From NCBI GenBank assembly GCA_949297765.1, contig CASFTV010000014.1, positions 1 to 64,000 of the forward strand: a stretch of DNA of 64,000 nt, given 5' to 3'. This document shows positions 41,310 to 49,743 of this stretch, piece after piece (position 1 is the first letter of the stretch; each line of letters opens with the position of its first letter). The DNA comes from an uncultured bacterium. GTDB lineage: Bacteria > Verrucomicrobiota > Lentisphaeria > Victivallales > UBA1829. Both the position numbers and the translations under genes were made by a program. The notes below the pieces were generated by a model. The model searched no databases and had not been told where the DNA came from. It saw nothing but the letters and a program-made list of their open reading frames with translations.

Positions 41310-43967
41310 ATGAAGGTTCTGCATATCGGAAGATTCCTGATTGTTCTGGCCGGAGTCCTTCTCCCGGGAGGAACCGCCTCCGGCGGAGAGCTGCTGCAGA
41401 CGGCAGAAACCGTTCCGGTAAAAGTTCCTGCGTGGACAAAATCCAGAGCATCCGGAGTCGTCCCTGCGAACTGGAAAACGGCGACCGTCCGGGACAGCGA
41501 ATTCTCCTGTTCCGTCACCGGGGAAAACGGAAAGCCGGTTTTCCTCTGCAATTTGAAAAAGGGGATGGTTTACTTCATCATTCCCGCTCCGGAAATCAAG
41601 GTCGCCACTCCGACGGAATTCTTTCTTACAATGGAGCGTCCGCCGGAGTGGAGCAATGAGACCATTCTCAGCGTGAAGGGCGGAAACGGGGAACCTTCCG
41701 TGTGGGGTGGCGGCTTCCTCGCCGGAATCCGTCTGGAAGACGGGGCGAACGGTGTCCGGACATGGAAATCGACGGTGAACGCTCCGGACTGGAGAAAGGA
41801 TTCCCGTTACTGGCTCCTGCTGGAGCTTGCCGATCCCGGGATTTACAAGATTTATTCAATAGGAACGCGCGTCCTCCCGGCAGGGAAATCCTATTATGCC
41901 CTTCGGCCGTCTCAAAAGGATTCGGTGAATTTGATCCGAAGCAGCCGTTTTCCGCTCGGACTTCCCTGCGGATGGTCGACCGGAGCCGTTCACCGGGATT
42001 CGCTCCGGGTGTCGAAAGAGCCCGGTCCTTCCGGGGAGCGCTTCCTGATTCTGGAGACCGATGTCCCGGAGACCCCTCTGAACTCCGAGGGGTTCAATCC
42101 CGCCGATTTCGGAAAGATCAATTATGTTTCGTTCTCCTACCGGGCGCAGGGGAAATGGCATGCTCGAGTTTATACCGGAGAGGGAAGTTCCTTCCGGATG
42201 AAAAATGTCGATCTGCCGCCGATCGGCGTGTGGAAACGGGTCCTGCTTGCCTATCGGCCGTGCGAGAGCGCCCGCGCGCATGTGCTGCAGATCCGCGGAA
42301 ACGGACGATTTGAACTGGATGCGGTTCGCGCCTGCGATACGCCCGATCCTGTATACCGGTCTCAGAACCGTTCGGAAGTCGCTCTTGCGGTCCCGGAGAG
42401 CGCCGCGGCGGCCGATTCCAGAATTCTCTTCGAGGACGAAAAACCGGAAATCCGGTATCTTCTGACCGGAGAGAAGGAGAGGGTCTCCATCCGTTTCCGC
42501 GCGGTGAATCTGTATGGGGAATCGTTTGATCTCGGACGGGTCGCCGCTCCGTCCGGAATGCTCGATTTTTCCGCGGCATTGAGGCACCGCCCGTATGGAC
42601 AGTTCCGGATTGAGGCGGTCGCAGAGAAGGATGGTACGGCGGTTTCGCCCGTTCATGAGATTGTTGTAACCCGGATCCCCCGTCCGCTCTTCTGGGGGAA
42701 GGATGCTCCGGAGTCCTTCTTCGGAGCGATTGCCGAGCTCGACCGCTCCCTCCTTAGCATGAAGGCTGCCGGAATCAACCATGTCCGATTCCACGATCAT
42801 GGCGGATTGAAGTTCACCGGATGGTTCTTCACAGAGCCGGAGCAGGGGAAGTGGAGATTTTCCGATTCGGAAATCGCCCGCTACCGGAAGCTCAATTTCT
42901 GCATTCTCGGCATGCTCGGAACGACTCCCCGCTGGGCGGTCAATGATCCTGAAAATGAAATTCTGAAAACAAGTTCTCGCGCCAAGTGGCTGATTCCTGC
43001 GGATCTGCGTCATTTTGAAACGTATGTATCGGTGGTGACTTCCCGGTATCGGGACGCCATCCGCGAGTGGGGCATCGGAAACGAGCCGTGGGGCGGATTC
43101 TTCTTTGAAAAGTTTCAGAACGGTTCCTGGATCCGCGGCGATCAGAATCGCAATTTCGCGGAATATCAGAAGGTCGCATATCAGGCCGCAAAAAAGACCG
43201 ATCCGAATCTCACCATCGCGGGAATCAATGCCACGGTCCGGAATGCGGGATGGGGGGCCGGACTTTTTCGGCGCGGAATGGAAAATTTCTGCGATGTCGT
43301 GGAACTGCATCTTTATTCTTCCGCGTGGAATGGATTTCCCGGTGATTCGGTAGATCGCGGAATCCGTACCGCACTCGGCGGCATCCGCTGGGGAAAGCCT
43401 GTCTGGAATACGGAAGGGCAGGGGTGTGCCAGCGGAAATCTCGGAAAACCGTCTCATCCGCAGATCGGACTCAATTTTCACTCCATCCCGTGGGTGAATC
43501 AATTCGATTTCATCGGCGATGCGGAGAAACAGGTGCGATATCTCGTCAGCAATATCGCGTGCGGAATGAAGAGGATTTATCTTTACAGCGGAAAACCGTG
43601 GAAGTATGTCGGCGTGATGGAGCCGGCCCCCTTCAGCGTCCTGGAGCAGACGGATGGTTTCCCGTCCCCTCAGCTCGCGGCGTTTTCCGCTCTTGCCCGG
43701 CGCATCGACGGTCGTGCATTCCGGGAGGTCTTTGAACTCGCTCCCGGCGTGTGGTGTTATCTGTTTGAATCGGAACAGGATGCAACTGCGGTCATGATTC
43801 CGAAGCGCTTTTCAAAAAGTGTTGCCGTTGACTGTCCATTGAACAAGGCTGCCGCGTTTGATCTGTTTGGGAATCCGCTTGTTCTTCCGGTTCAATCCGG
43901 AGAACGGGTATGGTATCTTCAGTTTCCGGGGTCTGCGAAAGCCTTGAAGGCGGCTCTTGTCCGTTAA
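41310..43967 (+). CDS. Secreted GH39-like glycosidase with N-terminal binding domains
   Basis: Exported enzyme of 885 residues: signal peptide 1-26, beta-rich domains about 30-195 and 205-345, an Ig-like linker 355-455, then a GH-A barrel with acid/base E592 ('GIGNEPWG') and nucleophile E702 ('WNTEGQG'), and a short beta tail. It is a homologue of the proteins at 45908-49138 and 49744-52527, sharing the 'FWGKDAP' entry to the barrel and the 'TEGQ' nucleophile block. The ATG at 41310 has AAGGAG seven to eight bases upstream. Substrate unknown. Confidence 0.83.
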   Translation: MKVLHIGRFLIVLAGVLLPGGTASGGELLQTAETVPVKVPAWTKSRASGVVPANWKTATVRDSEFSCSVTGENGKPVFLCNLKKGMVYFIIPAPEIKVATPTEFFLTMERPPEWSNETILSVKGGNGEPSVWGGGFLAGIRLEDGANGVRTWKSTVNAPDWRKDSRYWLLLELADPGIYKIYSIGTRVLPAGKSYYALRPSQKDSVNLIRSSRFPLGLPCGWSTGAVHRDSLRVSKEPGPSGERFLILETDVPETPLNSEGFNPADFGKINYVSFSYRAQGKWHARVYTGEGSSFRMKNVDLPPIGVWKRVLLAYRPCESARAHVLQIRGNGRFELDAVRACDTPDPVYRSQNRSEVALAVPESAAAADSRILFEDEKPEIRYLLTGEKERVSIRFRAVNLYGESFDLGRVAAPSGMLDFSAALRHRPYGQFRIEAVAEKDGTAVSPVHEIVVTRIPRPLFWGKDAPESFFGAIAELDRSLLSMKAAGINHVRFHDHGGLKFTGWFFTEPEQGKWRFSDSEIARYRKLNFCILGMLGTTPRWAVNDPENEILKTSSRAKWLIPADLRHFETYVSVVTSRYRDAIREWGIGNEPWGGFFFEKFQNGSWIRGDQNRNFAEYQKVAYQAAKKTDPNLTIAGINATVRNAGWGAGLFRRGMENFCDVVELHLYSSAWNGFPGDSVDRGIRTALGGIRWGKPVWNTEGQGCASGNLGKPSHPQIGLNFHSIPWVNQFDFIGDAEKQVRYLVSNIACGMKRIYLYSGKPWKYVGVMEPAPFSVLEQTDGFPSPQLAAFSALARRIDGRAFREVFELAPGVWCYLFESEQDATAVMIPKRFSKSVAVDCPLNKAAAFDLFGNPLVLPVQSGERVWYLQFPGSAKALKAALVR

Positions 43968-43979
43968 TTTCAGCGAGTT

Positions 43980-45077
43980 TCAGCGGTTCCTTTTTCTCCA
44001 CGCCTGCGGGGTGCAGGAGTGAATCCTGTGAAACGTCTCAAAAAAAGACGCGGCTGTGGGGAAGCCGGCTTCTTCGGCAATGGCGGAAATTTTATCATCT
44101 GTATCAAGAAGGAGACGGCGGGCGATATCCATCCGGGCATCAAGGAGAAGTTTTTTCGGAGAGATCCCGAGGTGGTTCATGAAGGTCCGGTAGACCGCCG
44201 AGACGGAGAGATGAAATTTGTCTGCCAGATCGGCGACCTGGACAGAAGTTCCCGCCCGGGCGGTGAGATATTGGATCATTTCGCGGAGAAGAGGATGTTC
44301 GACCGCATAAAAACCGGTGCTTTCCCGTTCAATGATTTTCTGAGTCGGTTCAAGTTTCAGGATGAATCCGGGCTCCTGCCCGTGGAAGACGTTGTCGAGG
44401 GCCTCTGCAAGCCGGAATCCGCGTTCATAAAGTCTGGTTTCGACGCTGGAGAGGGGGATCGCCGTGGAGTTGCAGAGAAGGTCGTCGTTCCCGACGCCGA
44501 GGATGGAGAGATCCTCCGGAACACGCAGACCGGCATCCAGTGCAAGATTGGCGATATGGCCGGATTCCTGGTCATTTTCGCAGAAGACTGCGCACGGACG
44601 CGGAAGCTGCACAAGGAGTTTTCTCCGTTCCCGGATTCTTTTTTCGGTCATGTAGGGATACGTTCCGACAATGGGAAGAGCGGTGTATCCATGCTGTTTG
44701 ATGCGTGCCTGGAATGCTTTCCCGCGGGCGGTTCCGGAGCAGAAGGCAAAATGAGAGAACCCCTTGTGGAGAAAATAATCCGCCGCGATGGAGCCGATGA
44801 GTTCTTCGTCGGGACAGACGGCGCAGTCCGCTTTCCCCGCCAGAGACTCTGTCGGAACGGCGATCCGGACTCCGCGTTCCCTCAGCTGCTGGAGATTGCA
44901 GTCCATATCGGTGATGACTGCATCGCCTCTCCACTTGCGGGCGCTTTCCTTCAGATGGGAGGGATAGGCGGTGACGATATCCCAGGAATGGGTGCGGGCA
45001 TAGTCGACGATTCCGCGGTGCAGTCGCGGATAATAGAAATTCAGAAGCAGAAGGATGCGTTTGCGTGGATTCTCCAT
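43980..45077 (-). CDS. XylR-type regulator: LacI-like sensor fused to AraC DNA-binding domain
   Basis: Regulator of 365 residues. Residues 1-235 resemble a LacI-type sugar sensor ('RILLLLNFYYPRLHRGIVDY', 'DLSILGVGNDDLLC'), and residues about 262-365 carry two AraC helix-turn-helix motifs ('VADLADKFHLSVSAVYRTF', 'ISAIAEEAGFPTAASFF'). This is the design of E. coli XylR. It lies 102 bases after the pseudopilin at 45180 on the same strand and ends 12 bases from the convergent GH39-like gene. It may be the last gene of the five-gene operon upstream. No clear ribosome site precedes the ATG at 45077. Confidence 0.87.
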   Translation of the reverse strand: MENPRKRILLLLNFYYPRLHRGIVDYARTHSWDIVTAYPSHLKESARKWRGDAVITDMDCNLQQLRERGVRIAVPTESLAGKADCAVCPDEELIGSIAADYFLHKGFSHFAFCSGTARGKAFQARIKQHGYTALPIVGTYPYMTEKRIRERRKLLVQLPRPCAVFCENDQESGHIANLALDAGLRVPEDLSILGVGNDDLLCNSTAIPLSSVETRLYERGFRLAEALDNVFHGQEPGFILKLEPTQKIIERESTGFYAVEHPLLREMIQYLTARAGTSVQVADLADKFHLSVSAVYRTFMNHLGISPKKLLLDARMDIARRLLLDTDDKISAIAEEAGFPTAASFFETFHRIHSCTPQAWRKRNR

Positions 45078-45179
45078 GCCGTAATGTAGCACGACGGGAG
45101 GATCTTTCCAGCGGAAAAACCGGGAAAAGACGGTTTTTCCGCGGATGGAATTTTTCCCTGTCCGCCGGGAAATCCGGAC

Positions 45180-45911
45180 TCAGAGATCCTTGACGGTTGT
45201 CAGGGTATAAGCTCCAGTTTCGTACTGTTTGTTCCAGTGTTTTCTGGAGGCTGCGTGTCCGTCCAGGAAGAGGATGTTCGCATAGAGCTGATGGACGGCG
45301 CCGACCCGTTCCCCGTAGTCGATATAGATGATGCTTCCCAGAGTGGAGGCCGCACGGCCGCAGACCGGGGCCGCCATGACGGAAATCGCCGGATTCCGGT
45401 CCGCAATCAGATACATTGAGGCCGGAGAGGAAAGGCGGGTGATCCGCGGCGCCGGAGCGTCATTCACCTCTTCAAAGAGCGGACGGAACATGCAGTAGCT
45501 TCTCGGGGGGAGAAACCGGCGGGCGTTTGCCGCGGGATCCTCCAGCACAACCGTGTCTTCCGGACAGTGAAACGGTTTCCACGAGGGGCCGAACGCTTCC
45601 CGGAAGGTCGATTCCGAAATCTGCAATGCCCCATTCATGAACCGGGTCCCATAGGCGAAGTCCCAGTGATAGAGCGACTGTCCCCATGCCATTCCGCTTT
45701 TGTTGTTGTTCATCGGCGGAGCGATGAAATCATCGAATGTTCCGGCATATTGCGCCGCCGCCATTCCGAGCTGCTTCAGGTTCGATGTGCAGTTGATCTT
45801 CCGGGCGGACGCCTTTGCCGCATTCAGCGCGGGCAGGAGAAGCGCCGCAAGGATCGCGATGATCGCAATGACAACGAGGAGTTCCACAAGGGTGAAGATG
45901 GATTTTTTCAT
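45180..45911 (-). CDS. Prepilin-like protein with N-terminal methylation motif and H-X9-DG motif (4)
   Basis: Pseudopilin-like protein of 243 residues. Methylation motif F6-E10 ('FTLVE'), helix '[20 protein letters not shown]', residue -1 is Ile. C-terminal signature '[13 protein letters not shown]'. The ATG overlaps the TGA of the upstream glycosidase by four bases (ATGA), so the two proteins are translationally coupled. Confidence 0.9.
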   Translation of the reverse strand: MKKSIFTLVELLVVIAIIAILAALLLPALNAAKASARKINCTSNLKQLGMAAAQYAGTFDDFIAPPMNNNKSGMAWGQSLYHWDFAYGTRFMNGALQISESTFREAFGPSWKPFHCPEDTVVLEDPAANARRFLPPRSYCMFRPLFEEVNDAPAPRITRLSSPASMYLIADRNPAISVMAAPVCGRAASTLGSIIYIDYGERVGAVHQLYANILFLDGHAASRKHWNKQYETGAYTLTTVKDL

Positions 45912-48900
45912 GGCTGATTCCTTTTCGTTTCCGGTCCCGTTTGCAGGGAGAGGGATTGTTTCAGCTTTTCCGCCGGGACGGGAGCTTCAATAAAGATGAC
46001 CCGTCCGTCGTAGCAGACAGGAAAGTCTATCGGATTCCCGTAGAGATCCGCCGCGGATGCGTTGGGGAGCGCGCAGGACACCCTTCTGCCGCGGATATCG
46101 TTTTTCCCGGAGAGGACGACCGTGGAGGATTTTCCGTCGGAGAACGCATAGGCGCCGAATCCGGGTTCCAGGATCCGGGTCCCGGCGTATTGTTTGTCCT
46201 CCAGACGCGAGGTCAGCGCGGAGTGGCCTGCCAGCATCGGACCGGGATAGCCGTCCGTGTTGACCATGACCCGAAGACGTGCGCGTTCCACAAAATTGCG
46301 GTTCCCGTGCATCGAATAGACAAAGATCCGTTTGACCCCGATCGCCAGAAGAGAAAGATGCAGACGCGCATTGCGGTCGGTCAGCCAGTGATAATCCTCC
46401 TTTCCCTCCCACGGGATGGTGTGTTTCAGCAGTCCGATGTAGCGGCATTCGCTGCTTCCGGCGCTTTCCGGAGAACCCTGTCCTTCCGTCATGTAGATCG
46501 GCTTGGAGATTTTTCCGCCCTCTTTCTGTTCGATGTATCCGAATGCGCTCTGCCACGCTTCCCGAGCGTAGTCGTCGTTCGGATATCCGAGGAGACGGCC
46601 CGCGTAGAAATGATAATCAAGCGCATCGCATTTCCGCATTGCACCTGCGTCATAGACCCGTTCCGACCAGCGGTTCGGATCGAATCCTCGGGTGTTGAAT
46701 CCGCAGACAACCGCATCCGGATTGACCTCTTTGACCGCGTCGTATGCGGCCGCACTCAGCGCGGCATACTGTTCGGGAGCGTCCGGCGCGCTCCAGTATC
46801 TGGAGGGATTCTTTTTTCCCGTCCTGTCGAATCCGAACGCGAAGAACGGCGCATACCACGGCTCGTTCCAGATGAACCATTCGTCGATGACGCCGCGGTA
46901 GCGTTTGGCGACGGTTCGCGCGTAATGGGCAAACTCCTCCACACGTCGGGGCGCAAAGTACTGCTTGAAGTATCCGGAATCGCAGCGGACAACGGGATCA
47001 AAATAACTGGCCCATTCCGGCGCGGTCCCGAGTTCGCCGAGAAGCATCAGACCGGCGTTCCGGTAGGCTGTGAGTTCCTTGTCCCGGAAGAGCCATCTGC
47101 CTTTCTCCGGTTCCAGAAATGCCCAGCCGATCAGGAAATGACCCGCGTCGTGCAGGCGCGCCCAGTTCGCTCCGGACGCCTTTGCCGCAAGAAGCGATTC
47201 CTTCTGCGGAACGACATGCACGCCGAATGCGGAATCCGGAGCATCCTTTCCCCAGTAGCGCGGACGGACGATCCGGGTTGCAACCATCTCGTTGACCGGA
47301 GAAACCGCTTTCCCGTTCCGGAACAACTGAACTTCCACGCGGAATTGTCCGAAGGGACGCTTCGGGAAGCGGTCGTAACGGATGGTTCCGCTCCGATTTT
47401 CCGCCGTTACCGGAATCGCGGGAAGAGAGACGCTCTCTCCGTAGAGGTTTGTGACCGACGCGCGAAGTTCCGATTTCCCCGGAAGTTCTCCCGAAACATA
47501 GTAGCACAGCTCCGGTTTTTCGTCCGGGAACTGAATCCGGGCTTCCGATGCCGAGGATTCCGGGAATGCCAGGGAGACCTCATTGCGCATCATCGGTCTG
47601 TATCCCTTTTCCGATTCCGGAGCGACACGGAACGCATCCAGCCAGATTTTTCCGCTTCCCCGGAGATGAAGCGCGAATGCCGGAGCATCGGCGGGGGGAT
47701 CAAACGGCACTTCGATCCGTTTCCATTCCGATCCCGCCTGAAAAAGAGTCCGGTTCAACGGCTGAACGTTTCTTTTTTCCGTAATGACTTCCGCGATGAA
47801 CTCTCCGTTTCCGCGGACGGCAAACGAGGCGCTGTACCGGATTTCCGGATCGCCCACATTGAACGGCTCCGAATAAAGTCCGATGGTTTTCCCCGTTTCG
47901 GATTCCATTTTCAGCGAGATTTCTCCGGATGGTCCCCGGACGGCGGAATCCGGTACGATGCGCCCGTCTTTCCCGATCTTGTTCCAGGAGTTCATGGATT
48001 CCTGGGTCCAGCCGCTCTGGAGGCCGAGGGGAAGACGGCTGTTCCGGAGAACGTTGGCAAGTTTGGGGTCGGGGCGTTTCGTAACGACTTCTCCCTCGGC
48101 GAGTTCCTCCAGACGGAGCGTGCCGAGATCCAGTTCCCCCGTTCCGCGGATGGTCATGAACAGCGCCGCCGGGCCGGGGAGTTCCTTCCCGACTCCGAAG
48201 GTCAGAACCTGTGTCTTCCAGCCGGAATCGCCGTTCGCGCTGGCATAGGCAAGCTGCGTGTACGGAGCGGCGATCTGACGGAGGGAAAAGCCGATCGGTT
48301 CTCCGGTCCGGTTGTTGCCGGAGAAGGTCAGGCGGTAGTAGCGTCCTGCTTTCAGGTTTTCCAGCGGAGCCTGGAACTGAGGGCCGGCTCCCTGAATATG
48401 AAAACGCAGGAATTTCTCTGTCCCCTGTTTTCCGGTTTCCGTGGTGACTGCGGAGGGGATGAAATGGGTATAGTCCTCTTTCCAGCCGCCGGGAAGAACG
48501 CCCCGGAAAGATCCTTTCCCGGAAATTTCCGACTGCTTTGCCGCGGAGGAAAAATCTGTGGCGAGGAGGGTTCTGTTTTCTCCATCCGCCTCTTCCAGGC
48601 GGATGCTCCGCACGTCGAATTCTCCGTTCCCGCGCAGAGAGAGAAACAGGACAATGGTCGGATCGGGATCCTGATCGAACCGGAAGGTTTTTGTCCATGT
48701 TTTCCAGTCGTCGGAGAAGGGCACGGGCAGGGTCGTCCAGACCTTGTAGGGTTTCCCCGCCCGCAGCATGACCGATGCCATTCCGTCGCTTTTGTTCCGG
48801 ATCACGGCATGCAGACGGTAGGTGCAGCCCTTCTTCAGTTTCGGGAGATCGGTATAATATTGCGTTCCGGCTCCGGAAACGGTGAATTTCAGGTAGTCGC

Positions 48901-49138
48901 CTGCGGGATCTCTGACCAGGTCCGCGGTTGTGGCGGATTTCTGCCATGCGGCGCCGTTTTCCCGCCAGTGTTTCGGAAGAAATCCGTGAAAGGTGCCGAA
49001 TCCTTTTGCGCGGTAGTCGAAATTCCTGACTTTTCCGTCCCGGGTGAAGTCGGTTTCGGAGATCACGGTTCCGGCGGAGAGGGCAATCGAGAGAAGCATC
49101 AGAACTCCTCCCGGAAGGAAAGAAAATCGTTTTTTCAT
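45908..49138 (-). CDS. Secreted GH39-like glycosidase with duplicated N-terminal beta domain
   Basis: Exported enzyme of 1076 residues: signal peptide 1-22; two tandem copies of a beta-sandwich domain (about 25-185 and 190-347, each ending in 'IRLEE' or 'LRLEE'); a third binding-like domain 360-507; an Ig-like linker 515-625; a GH-A barrel with acid/base E759 ('FIWNEPW') and nucleophile E885 ('YMTEGQG'); and a beta tail. It belongs with the proteins at 41310 and 49744. I chose the ATG at 49138 with AGGA upstream; longer frames run into the preceding gene. It is coupled to the pseudopilin after it. Confidence 0.85.
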   Translation of the reverse strand: MKKRFSFLPGGVLMLLSIALSAGTVISETDFTRDGKVRNFDYRAKGFGTFHGFLPKHWRENGAAWQKSATTADLVRDPAGDYLKFTVSGAGTQYYTDLPKLKKGCTYRLHAVIRNKSDGMASVMLRAGKPYKVWTTLPVPFSDDWKTWTKTFRFDQDPDPTIVLFLSLRGNGEFDVRSIRLEEADGENRTLLATDFSSAAKQSEISGKGSFRGVLPGGWKEDYTHFIPSAVTTETGKQGTEKFLRFHIQGAGPQFQAPLENLKAGRYYRLTFSGNNRTGEPIGFSLRQIAAPYTQLAYASANGDSGWKTQVLTFGVGKELPGPAALFMTIRGTGELDLGTLRLEELAEGEVVTKRPDPKLANVLRNSRLPLGLQSGWTQESMNSWNKIGKDGRIVPDSAVRGPSGEISLKMESETGKTIGLYSEPFNVGDPEIRYSASFAVRGNGEFIAEVITEKRNVQPLNRTLFQAGSEWKRIEVPFDPPADAPAFALHLRGSGKIWLDAFRVAPESEKGYRPMMRNEVSLAFPESSASEARIQFPDEKPELCYYVSGELPGKSELRASVTNLYGESVSLPAIPVTAENRSGTIRYDRFPKRPFGQFRVEVQLFRNGKAVSPVNEMVATRIVRPRYWGKDAPDSAFGVHVVPQKESLLAAKASGANWARLHDAGHFLIGWAFLEPEKGRWLFRDKELTAYRNAGLMLLGELGTAPEWASYFDPVVRCDSGYFKQYFAPRRVEEFAHYARTVAKRYRGVIDEWFIWNEPWYAPFFAFGFDRTGKKNPSRYWSAPDAPEQYAALSAAAYDAVKEVNPDAVVCGFNTRGFDPNRWSERVYDAGAMRKCDALDYHFYAGRLLGYPNDDYAREAWQSAFGYIEQKEGGKISKPIYMTEGQGSPESAGSSECRYIGLLKHTIPWEGKEDYHWLTDRNARLHLSLLAIGVKRIFVYSMHGNRNFVERARLRVMVNTDGYPGPMLAGHSALTSRLEDKQYAGTRILEPGFGAYAFSDGKSSTVVLSGKNDIRGRRVSCALPNASAADLYGNPIDFPVCYDGRVIFIEAPVPAEKLKQSLSLQTGPETKRNQP
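48971..49076 (-). repeat. 106-base duplicated segment, copy A
   Basis: Identical at 105 of 106 positions to 49575-49680. It codes the start of the first N-terminal beta domain of the 1076-residue glycosidase. The near identity at third positions marks a recent duplication or gene conversion. Confidence 0.85.
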
Positions 49139-49157
49139 ACGGTCCTGCCGGTTTCTT

Positions 49158-49739
49158 TTATTTCTTTTGTGCGGGAGTTTGAGGAAGATCAAGTTCCTCC
49201 AGGCGGATGCTCCGCACACAGGTTTCCCCGCTGCCGTTGAGCAGAAGGAAAAGAACGATGGTGGGATCGGGATCTTCCGCGAACTGGAACGTTTTTGTCT
49301 GTGTCTGCCATTCCGTGGAGACTGGAACGGGCATGGTTGTCCAGACCTTGTAGGGCTTTCCGGCCCGCAGAAGCACCGAACCTTGCTGATCGCTTTTGTT
49401 CCGGATGACGGCGGTCAGGCGATAGGGGGTGTCTTTCTTCAGTTTCGGAAGATTCGTGAAATACTGCGATCCCTTCCCGGAAACGGTGAATTTCAGGTAA
49501 TCGCCGGCGGGATCTTTCACGATTTCCGTTGCAACATCGGATTTCTTCCATGCGGCGCCGTTTTCATGCCAGCTTTTCGGAAGAAATCCGTGAAAGGTGC
49601 CGAATCCTTTTGCGCGGTAGTCGAAATTCCTGACTTTTCCGTCCCGGGTGAAGTCGGTTTCGGAGATTACGGTTCCGGCGAATGCGGAGAGCGAGAGGAG
49701 CATCATGGCTCCCAGTCCGGAAAAGAGCTGTTTTTTCAT
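49158..49739 (-). CDS. Secreted stand-alone beta domain, duplicate of the next gene's N terminus
   Basis: Exported protein of 193 residues: signal peptide 1-21 and a single copy of the beta-sandwich domain found twice in the neighbouring glycosidase, ending 'RSIRLEELD' followed by a short tail and stop. No catalytic domain follows. It has its own ATG at 49739, four bases after the upstream stop, with AAGG upstream. It could be a free carbohydrate-binding protein or the remainder of a duplicated gene that lost its barrel. The intact frame, signal peptide and ribosome site favour a working product. Confidence 0.72.
   Translation of the reverse strand: MKKQLFSGLGAMMLLSLSAFAGTVISETDFTRDGKVRNFDYRAKGFGTFHGFLPKSWHENGAAWKKSDVATEIVKDPAGDYLKFTVSGKGSQYFTNLPKLKKDTPYRLTAVIRNKSDQQGSVLLRAGKPYKVWTTMPVPVSTEWQTQTKTFQFAEDPDPTIVLFLLLNGSGETCVRSIRLEELDLPQTPAQKK
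49575..49680 (-). repeat. 106-base duplicated segment, copy B
   Basis: Partner of 48971-49076, with one T/C difference, in the same orientation 604 bases apart. It codes the same part of the domain in the 193-residue protein. Confidence 0.85.
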
Positions 49740-49743
49740 CGTT

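Noticed and set aside
49158-49739. Pseudogene call for the 193-residue protein
   Set aside because: It has its own signal peptide, ribosome site, intact frame and a stop at a domain border; kept as a gene.
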